Shown in pieces: positions 57,665 through 64,000 of a stretch of 64,000 bases of DNA. Both the position numbers and the translations under genes were made by a program. Every line of letters begins with the position of its first letter. The stretch's first letter is position 1. The DNA is from Vibrio cidicii (lineage in GTDB: Bacteria; Pseudomonadota; Gammaproteobacteria; Enterobacterales; Vibrionaceae), in contig NZ_CP046804.1 of assembly GCF_009763805.1 (NCBI RefSeq), positions 1,984,001-2,048,000 of the forward strand. The letters run 5' to 3'. The notes beneath the pieces were generated by a model. The model was given only the letters and a program-made list of their open reading frames with translations, searched no databases and was not told the origin of the DNA.

Positions 57665-58396
57665 CTATTGACGCCAGAGGCAAGTTCCGCTTTTTTCTAC
57701 GATATCTAATCGGCTTTGATGCGCATCTAGTTCATCGGCCGTTGCGCGTAAAACCTTAAGGGATTTTCGCCCTTCAATACGGCGAATCCCTTCAACGCCA
57801 CCATCTTGTTTATTGGCGTTAAATTCCAGGCTGGTTTGCCCACCCGTCATCAATAGATAGACGTCAGCGAGGATCTCCGCATCGAGCAAAGCGCCGTGCA
57901 ATGTACGGTGCGAGTTATCGATACCATAGCGCTCACAAAGCACGTCGAGGTTGTTGCGCTTACCGGGGAAGATCTTCTTCGCCATCGCCAGTGTATCGGT
58001 CACTTGGCAGAAATCGGTAGTTTTACCTATCGCCGCATTCAACAGGCCAAATTCATAATCCATGAAGCCAACGTCGAAGGGGGCGTTGTGGGCAACGAGC
58101 TCTGCGCCTTGAATAAACTGCAAAAACTCCTCGTGCACCTGACGATATTCCGGTTTGTCGAGCAAAAACTCATCGGTAATACCATGCACTTCAATCGCTT
58201 CTGGCTGAATTTCTCGGTCCGGTTTTAGGTAGACATGGAAGTGCTTACCGGTCAGTTTGCGATCAATAATTTCAACCGCACCTATCTCAATAATCCGGTG
58301 TCCGAGATAGTGCGGGCCACCTTCTCGGTTCATACCTGTGGTTTCCGTATCGAGCACAACGATACGGTGGTGATCAGAATTGTTACTGGTATTCAT
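57665..58396 (-). CDS. dnaQ: DNA polymerase III epsilon subunit DnaQ
   Basis: 3'-5' proofreading exonuclease of DNA polymerase III. VVLDTETTGMN supplies Asp and Glu metal ligands; AHNAPFDVGFMDYE and HGALLDAEILADVY complete the DEDDh site. 243 residues. Divergent from rnhA, the conserved arrangement in gamma-proteobacteria. Confidence 0.97.
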   Translation of the reverse strand: MNTSNNSDHHRIVVLDTETTGMNREGGPHYLGHRIIEIGAVEIIDRKLTGKHFHVYLKPDREIQPEAIEVHGITDEFLLDKPEYRQVHEEFLQFIQGAELVAHNAPFDVGFMDYEFGLLNAAIGKTTDFCQVTDTLAMAKKIFPGKRNNLDVLCERYGIDNSHRTLHGALLDAEILADVYLLMTGGQTSLEFNANKQDGGVEGIRRIEGRKSLKVLRATADELDAHQSRLDIVEKSGTCLWRQ

Positions 58397-58463
58397 AATG
58401 ATATGTGTGTCAGACTATGCAGAATTCTGCTTTAAAAAATGCTTTCGCTAATAGTATCAAAAC

Positions 58464-58925
58464 ATGACTAAACAAGTTGAGATTTTCACAGATGGTTCGT
58501 GTCTCGGCAACCCGGGCCCAGGCGGTTATGGTGTGGTTTTACGCTACAAACAGACGGAAAAAACCTTAGCAAAGGGTTTTCACCTCACCACCAACAACCG
58601 TATGGAGATGATGGCATCGATTGTCGCTCTGCAAGCACTGAAAGAGCCTTGCCATGTGATCCTCACCACAGACAGCCAGTATGTTCGCCAAGGCATTACC
58701 CAATGGATCCACAACTGGAAAAAGCGCGGCTGGAAAACCGCTGACAAAAAGCCGGTCAAAAACGCCGATCTTTGGCAAGCGCTCGATAAAGAGACCCAGC
58801 GCCACCAAGTAGAGTGGCATTGGGTGAAAGGTCACGCGGGCCATAGAGAAAATGAGATGTGTGACGAACTTGCCCGCAGCGCTGCCGAAAATCCCACCGA
58901 AGACGATACTGGCTATCAACCTTAA
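58464..58925 (+). CDS. rnhA: Ribonuclease HI RnhA
   Basis: Degrades RNA in RNA:DNA hybrids. The active site includes Asp10 ([16 protein letters not shown]), Glu48 (NRMEMMA), Asp70 (TTDSQYV) and the C-terminal Asp (NEMCDELA). 153 residues, normal length. Its 3' end overlaps the methyltransferase gene by 4 bases on the other strand. Confidence 0.98.
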   Translation: MTKQVEIFTDGSCLGNPGPGGYGVVLRYKQTEKTLAKGFHLTTNNRMEMMASIVALQALKEPCHVILTTDSQYVRQGITQWIHNWKKRGWKTADKKPVKNADLWQALDKETQRHQVEWHWVKGHAGHRENEMCDELARSAAENPTEDDTGYQP

Positions 58926-59683
58926 GACGAACTTGCTGGCGGGTGCTGTTTTCGTAAGGCGTCCTGTTCACGATTCATAACCCCAAGCGGCGACAGGCGA
59001 CGTTTCAACTGCCAGTGGGGTTTAATTGGCTTGAGCGGATAGGTGCGTTTTCTTGCCACAATAAAGTAGAGGCTACCTGCCGGGTTGGCCCAATCACCTA
59101 AACCGTTTTCCAGCCAGGTCCACATCGTTTGGTATTTTTTCATCGGAAACAGTGCATAACGATCACAATGGACCACTTGGTAGTTGAGCACGCCGAGCCA
59201 GTCTTTAATCCGGTTGGGGGTGAACATGCGTCCGCTCCAGGGCAGAGTGCGGCGGCGCCATGGCATTAAACTGGCGATGCCAGTCAAGCTGAGCGGGTTA
59301 AATCCGCTGATAATCAGATAGCCATCATCCATCATCACGCGGTCAACTTCTCGCAACAAACGGTGCGGATCATTGGCGTAATCGAGTTGATGAGCCAAGA
59401 TAACCACATCGAAGCTTTTCTCTAAAAAGGGCAATTCGTAACCATCTGCAATCACATTATGCAATGGGTTCTGGATATCGAGATTAACTTGGTGTTGAAT
59501 GTTACACACTGCGCTGGTTAATTCGCAGCTCAAGCCGCCCAATTTCAGCAGATGGTAGCCGAATAGTTTCGGACACCACTCATCAAGCCGGGTCTGAATC
59601 GACTCACGGACCCATTGTCCGTTGTTCATTCCGTCCCAAGTATATGGATGCGGGAGTTTTTTACTGCTTAATGCTGGCTTCAT
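58922..59683 (-). CDS. SAM-dependent methyltransferase (YafS-like)
   Basis: A 253-residue class I methyltransferase-like protein. A weak SAM-binding region ([10 protein letters not shown]) is followed by [40 protein letters not shown]. It matches YafS, found between rnhA and gloB in E. coli. The substrate is unknown. Confidence 0.85.
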   Translation of the reverse strand: MKPALSSKKLPHPYTWDGMNNGQWVRESIQTRLDEWCPKLFGYHLLKLGGLSCELTSAVCNIQHQVNLDIQNPLHNVIADGYELPFLEKSFDVVILAHQLDYANDPHRLLREVDRVMMDDGYLIISGFNPLSLTGIASLMPWRRRTLPWSGRMFTPNRIKDWLGVLNYQVVHCDRYALFPMKKYQTMWTWLENGLGDWANPAGSLYFIVARKRTYPLKPIKPHWQLKRRLSPLGVMNREQDALRKQHPPASSS

Positions 59684-59723
59684 TAACCACCTGACCTATA
59701 TGAGAGCGAGCGGAGAATCAATC

Positions 59724-60482
59724 ATGTTAGAGATCAAAAGCATACCCGCATTTAACGACAATTACATCTGGCTGATTCACAATAGTGAACTTGGGTGTGC
59801 TGTGGTCGATCCGGGCGACGCCACTCCGGTGCTTCACTACCTCAAGCAACACGGCTTCACGTTAGAGGCCATCCTTATTACCCACCATCACAATGATCAC
59901 ATTGGCGGCGTGCCTGACCTCGTCAGAGCCTATCCCAATGTGAATGTCGTCGGGCCGCAGCATGAGCCGATCCCAACCCTGACTCACCCCGTGGATGAGG
60001 GAGATCAGATCGAATTGTTTGGTGAGCGCTTCCGCGTCATCACCTTGCCCGGTCATACCCTCGGCCACATTGGTTATGTCGGTGATGACAAACTGTTTTG
60101 CGGTGACGTGCTGTTCTCGGCTGGCTGCGGGCGCATTTTTGAAGGTACACCACAGCAAATGTTTGACTCTCTTAGCAAGCTGCAAGCTCTGCCTGATGAG
60201 ACGAAAATTTATTGTGCGCATGAATATACCGCCAGCAATCTGGCCTTTGCCCTAGCCGTGGAGCCAGATAATCTTGAGTTGCAGCAGTATCGTGATGAGG
60301 TCAATCGTCTGCGCGCACAAAACGCGCCCACCCTGCCAACAACGCTAAAACGCGAAAAAATGGTCAACCCATTTTTGCGCTATCAGCAGCCCAGCGTGAT
60401 CAATTCCGTCGCGAGCCGGGCACAAAATAGCGATCCAGTTTCGATTTTTACTGCTTTGCGTGAGTGGAAGAACGAATTTTAA
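59724..60482 (+). CDS. gloB: Hydroxyacylglutathione hydrolase GloB (glyoxalase II)
   Basis: Hydrolyses S-lactoylglutathione in methylglyoxal detoxification. [19 protein letters not shown] (59724) gives 252 residues; an upstream in-frame ATG overlaps the methyltransferase gene and is unlikely. The metal site [10 protein letters not shown] and [10 protein letters not shown] and [13 protein letters not shown] are present. Ends ALREWKNEF. Confidence 0.96.
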   Translation: MLEIKSIPAFNDNYIWLIHNSELGCAVVDPGDATPVLHYLKQHGFTLEAILITHHHNDHIGGVPDLVRAYPNVNVVGPQHEPIPTLTHPVDEGDQIELFGERFRVITLPGHTLGHIGYVGDDKLFCGDVLFSAGCGRIFEGTPQQMFDSLSKLQALPDETKIYCAHEYTASNLAFALAVEPDNLELQQYRDEVNRLRAQNAPTLPTTLKREKMVNPFLRYQQPSVINSVASRAQNSDPVSIFTALREWKNEF

Positions 60483-60553
60483 CCTTTTGCTGCTTGTCTC
60501 CTGACTAAGGAGGCAAGTATTATCAGCAGCCCAAAAGTTAACAGGCTGGACCC

Positions 60554-62140
60554 ATGCGTTTAAAGTACAGTTGGGTGTTGGCACTCTTATTGGCGGGCTG
60601 TCAGATCACGCAGCCAGATAGCAATATCAGTTCAACACCTGAAACCAATAGCCCGGATACAGAGCAACCCACTTCCGTGGCAACGGACAATCCTCCCGGC
60701 CAAAGCGGCAAGGTGAAAAATGACACTCAGGTCGAGCAACCGGTTGTCACACCGCAAACTCAAGCAGATATCTGGCAGCGCATCGCCATGCAACTGACGC
60801 TGGAAGTACCGCAGCATAAAAAAGTCGATTACTATCGAACTTGGTATCTCAATCATCCAAATCATCTGAAAACTGTCTCAGAGCGTGCCAAACCGTTCCT
60901 TTACCTCATCACTGAGAAAATTGAGCAGCGTGGACTGCCGCTAGAGCTGGCCCTTCTACCGGTGGTAGAAAGCTCGTTTGATGCTTTCGCCTACTCGCAT
61001 GGCAGTGCGGCTGGCTTGTGGCAGTTTGTGCCCGGCACCGCAGAGATGTATGGCCTTGAGCAAAACTTCTGGTATGACGGCCGACGTGATGTCGCGGCGG
61101 CGACCGATGCCGCATTGGACTACCTCACCTACCTCAACAATCGTTTTGATGGCAACTGGAATCATGCGATCGCGGCTTACAACAGCGGTGGCGGTCGAGT
61201 CTCCAGTGCGATTCGTAAAAATCTTAAGCTGGGTAAGCCAACCGATTTTTTCTCGCTCGATCTGCCTAAAGAGACCAGTGGCTATGTGCCGAAATTACTC
61301 GCATTGGCTGACATTGTCGCCAATCAAGAGAAGTATGGCATAGAAATTCCGCCAATCGCCAATCAGCCAGTGCTGCAATTGGTCGATCCGGGGGAACAGC
61401 TCGATCTGGCGATTGCCGCGCAATACGCGGGCATGCCAGTCAAAGAGTTACAGAGTTACAACCCAGCCTACAATCAGTGGTCAACCGCCCCTGATGGTCC
61501 GTTTCAACTGCTGATTCCCATCGACAAAAGTGAACACTTTCTCGCCAAGGTGGAAGAAAATCGCGGTAAAGGATTGAAATTAGTGCGTTATAAAGTGCGC
61601 TCAGGCGATACTCTGAGCGAGCTGGCAAGTAAATACAACACCACCAGCGACGTGATTCGCACCGCGAATACGTTAACTGGCAATACCATTCGCGTCGGTC
61701 AGTATTTAATGATCCCAACGTCAACCAAAGACGTCAGCGCTTACACTCTCTCAGCACAAAACCGCTTAGCGAAAACCCAAGCCACGGCGCGTGGCAAGTA
61801 CAAGCTGACTCATGTGGTGCAAAATGGGGATAGTTTGTGGAGCATTGCCAAAGCAAACAAAGTCTCCCATCAAGCCTTGGCGAAATGGAACGGGATGGGG
61901 CCAAGAGACACACTGCGCGTTGGACAAGAGCTGGTGATCTGGAAAGACAGCAGTGAAGGCGCGGTGATCCGCACGGTTTTTTATCAAGTGCGGGCTGGTG
62001 ACACCATCAGCGCGATCGCCAGCCGATTCAAAGTAAAGAGCACCGATATTGTTAAATGGAATGCTCTGCAAAATCAAAAATACCTGAAACCAGGTCAAAA
62101 ACTTAAACTTTATGTTGATGTTACTAAGGTAAGTGTATGA
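60554..62140 (+). CDS. mltD: Membrane-bound lytic murein transglycosylase D MltD
   Basis: Lipoprotein that cleaves peptidoglycan. Lipobox LLLAGC near residue 16. The catalytic Glu is in VVESSFDAFAYSHGSAAGLWQFVPGTAEMYGL. Three LysM repeats (about 345-395, 415-465 and 475-522) bind peptidoglycan, with starts such as VRSGDTLSELA, VQNGDSLWSIA and VRAGDTISAIA. 528 residues. Matches E. coli gene order after gloB. Confidence 0.95.
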   Translation: MRLKYSWVLALLLAGCQITQPDSNISSTPETNSPDTEQPTSVATDNPPGQSGKVKNDTQVEQPVVTPQTQADIWQRIAMQLTLEVPQHKKVDYYRTWYLNHPNHLKTVSERAKPFLYLITEKIEQRGLPLELALLPVVESSFDAFAYSHGSAAGLWQFVPGTAEMYGLEQNFWYDGRRDVAAATDAALDYLTYLNNRFDGNWNHAIAAYNSGGGRVSSAIRKNLKLGKPTDFFSLDLPKETSGYVPKLLALADIVANQEKYGIEIPPIANQPVLQLVDPGEQLDLAIAAQYAGMPVKELQSYNPAYNQWSTAPDGPFQLLIPIDKSEHFLAKVEENRGKGLKLVRYKVRSGDTLSELASKYNTTSDVIRTANTLTGNTIRVGQYLMIPTSTKDVSAYTLSAQNRLAKTQATARGKYKLTHVVQNGDSLWSIAKANKVSHQALAKWNGMGPRDTLRVGQELVIWKDSSEGAVIRTVFYQVRAGDTISAIASRFKVKSTDIVKWNALQNQKYLKPGQKLKLYVDVTKVSV

Positions 62141-62826
62141 ATCCATCCAGTAACCCTTTTGTCATGCTCTTTGACATCTTCCGCTCGCCGACAGCGTGTT
62201 TTTTAGCGCTCTATCAACGAGGCGCTTGGGGATGGCTGCCCTATGTTCTGCTGATTCTTAGCCCTTTTCTATTTTGGGGGGCTTATTTCTCTAACGTCGA
62301 TTTTCAATGGTTGACTTCGGTACTCTCGCCACAATTTGAGCAGATCAATCCAGAACAGATAAAATTCCTCGACGATCCCAACACGTTGATGGCCAGCGAG
62401 ATCATCAGTGACATTCTTAGTCGAACGCTGACGATTTTGTTCTTGGCTTTTTGGTTCACTTTAGCCACCAAACCGAGTCAACATCAGCATGGTTTTTGGA
62501 AATGGTTTGCCGCCGCCTCTGTCATTACCTTTCCGGCCTTGATTGGCGATCTCGCCAGCTACGCCAGTTTGCTACTCAAACATGGCCAAGTAGTCAGCTA
62601 CGCGGCTGACTTAAACAGCTTAAATGGTTTGATCAAACTACCGCTGACCAACGAATGGTCATCGTTTGCAGGCGGATTGCCTTTGCTTCTGCCTTGGTAC
62701 ATTGTGCTGGGTTATGCGGCCGTGCTGACTTGGACCGAGTTTGAACGCGGGCAAGCTCTAGTGATCTCTGCCCTACCTTGGCTGGGTTATTACCTTATTT
62801 GGGCACTGTCTGTGCTGATATTTTAA
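62137..62826 (+). CDS. Yip1-family membrane protein
   Basis: A 229-residue protein with about five membrane segments (for example around 30-50, 87-110, 125-145, 175-195 and 205-225). It resembles the bacterial Yip1 domain family. The N-terminus MNPSSNPFVMLFDIFRSPTACF is typical. The start overlaps the mltD stop (ATGA). Function unknown; coupled to mltD expression. Confidence 0.78.
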   Translation: MNPSSNPFVMLFDIFRSPTACFLALYQRGAWGWLPYVLLILSPFLFWGAYFSNVDFQWLTSVLSPQFEQINPEQIKFLDDPNTLMASEIISDILSRTLTILFLAFWFTLATKPSQHQHGFWKWFAAASVITFPALIGDLASYASLLLKHGQVVSYAADLNSLNGLIKLPLTNEWSSFAGGLPLLLPWYIVLGYAAVLTWTEFERGQALVISALPWLGYYLIWALSVLIF

Positions 62827-63658
62827 AGCTCACCAATAAAGGATTATGATCGGAAGCGTCCGTTGTGGGCGCTTTCGCTTTCTCTAGCGTCAGTCCTCGA
62901 TAGAACACATGGTCCAACACTCGACCTGTGATAAAACGGGTGCGTAAATCAGGCTGAAAGACCACTTCTTGCAGCGCTAATTTCTCAACGATATCCCGCA
63001 ATGTGCTCCAGCGCGCCTCATTCCAGCTATTAAAATCGCCCGCCAGAATCACCGGGCCTTGATGCTTGGTTAACGCGTTAACTAAGACATCAATTTGCTG
63101 CTGGTACGCTTGCACGCCCAAGGTAAAATTCACTGCGTGAATATTGGCCACCGCTAGTGTGCTGCCGTTCGAGAGTGGGTATTCGGAATAGAGTGCCGAT
63201 TTGGGAAGACGTAACCAAGGTTCTAACTGGCTGTAACCGCACGCTAAAACCGGCTTGTGCTTGGCCAAGGTCAAAACCCCTGCACTTTTGTTAAACGCCT
63301 TAAACGCATTCACTTGCTGTGCATGCCAACCTTCAGAAGCTATCCAACGTTTGAGGGGATCATCTAAGCTCGCTTCTTGCAGCAGCACCAGCTGCGTCCC
63401 ATCCGCGTACTCGCTCAATGCGGTGTTCCAATTGCGGCGGTTTTGTTTGTAAATATTCCACACCAACAGTGTCAGTTCCCCCTGCTGGTCAATACTCTGC
63501 CTGCTGTGGCTATGCAGACAATCTAATTGCAAATTAATTGCCCCATCAGCGATAGTGACCATCTCTGGCTGTTCGGGAATGGTGAAGATAGTGTGGAAGG
63601 CAAAATAGCCCGCAACAACAAAAAAAGCAGGATACAGGAGCAGGGAACGTTTTTTCAT
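62795..63658 (-). CDS. Endonuclease/exonuclease/phosphatase-family protein (YafD-like)
   Basis: About 287 residues from MKKRSLLLYPAFFVVAGYFAF (63658), with an N-terminal membrane anchor. EEP-family motifs are LLVWNIYKQNRRNW, VLLQEASL, AGDFNSWNEARW and DHNPLLVSF with the catalytic Asp and His. Matches YafD of E. coli. The substrate is unknown. Convergent with, and slightly overlapping, the Yip1 gene. Confidence 0.88.
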   Translation of the reverse strand: MKKRSLLLYPAFFVVAGYFAFHTIFTIPEQPEMVTIADGAINLQLDCLHSHSRQSIDQQGELTLLVWNIYKQNRRNWNTALSEYADGTQLVLLQEASLDDPLKRWIASEGWHAQQVNAFKAFNKSAGVLTLAKHKPVLACGYSQLEPWLRLPKSALYSEYPLSNGSTLAVANIHAVNFTLGVQAYQQQIDVLVNALTKHQGPVILAGDFNSWNEARWSTLRDIVEKLALQEVVFQPDLRTRFITGRVLDHVFYRGLTLEKAKAPTTDASDHNPLLVSFKISAQTVPK

Positions 63659-63692
63659 TGCAATCACGCGGCTTAGTGTTGGGCAAAAAGAA

Positions 63693-63712
63693 AAGGAGCC
63701 AGACGGCTCCTT
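63693..63712 (-). terminator. glnB terminator
   Basis: AAGGAGCC/GGCTCCTT hairpin with AGAC-type loop, followed on the minus strand by TTCTTTTTG. Ends the glnB transcript. Confidence 0.8.
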
Positions 63713-63725
63713 ATGTTACTTTGAA

Positions 63726-64000
<275 letters not shown>

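Overview
The window is a stretch of chromosome from a Vibrio. It carries the polar-flagellum block flaFBA-flaG-fliD-flaI-fliS / flrABC / fliEFGHIJ / fliKLMNOPQR-flhB / flhA-flhF-flhG-fliA, followed by housekeeping genes in an order close to E. coli (dapA-bamC, gcvR-bcp, perM, bepA-yfgD, uraA, upp, purMN; gmhA-fadE; dnaQ-rnhA-gloB-mltD-yafD-glnB). Protein similarity and the flaFBA arrangement point to V. vulnificus or a near relative; the species is an inference. I see no prophage, insertion sequence, CRISPR array, rRNA or tRNA.

Layout. Positions 1-30183, all on the minus strand, hold the flagellar regulon. The sequence shows a clean regulatory hierarchy. FlrA (sigma54 activator) is followed by the sensor/activator pair FlrB-FlrC. 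Sigma54-type -24/-12 promoters (GG-N10-GC) lie ahead of flrB, fliE, fliK and flhA. Sigma28-type promoters (TAAA-N15-GCCGTTAA-like) lie ahead of the flagellin genes flaA, flaB and, more weakly, flaF. FlhF and FlhG set the position and number of polar flagella. Positions 30305-35470 hold a DyP peroxidase, small membrane proteins and lipoproteins, an ArsC/Spx-like protein, dapE and an M15 peptidase. Positions 35516-46489 hold a large AsmA-like DUF748 protein, bamC, dapA, gcvR, bcp, perM, a TusA-like protein, bepA, an ArsC-like protein, a WrbA-like flavodoxin and a DUF2069 protein. Positions 46569-52847 hold a DUF2066 protein and nucleotide genes (uraA, upp, purM, purN) with PurR-like boxes, plus a class II glutamine amidotransferase. 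Positions 52886-64000 hold gmhA, fadE (with a FadR-like operator), a TIGR03503 protein, dnaQ/rnhA, a methyltransferase, gloB, mltD, a Yip1-family protein, a YafD-like phosphoesterase and the 3' part of glnB.

The most striking feature is not a new system. Nine otherwise conserved genes (flhG, flhA, flhB, fliK, fliH, fliF, flaA, purN, fadE) each carry one apparent +1 frameshift. In every case the frame is restored by reading GAAAC (or GTTTC) as GAAC (GTTC). After that correction every protein returns to the normal family length. Nine lesions of the same kind, in unrelated genes and in a 2-to-3 A run, look like a systematic sequencing or assembly error rather than biology, but raw reads would be needed to decide. 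Taken at face value the strain would be non-flagellated and defective in purN and fadE. I found no convincing novel system; the rest is ordinary conserved Vibrio core genome with some well-preserved regulatory sites.
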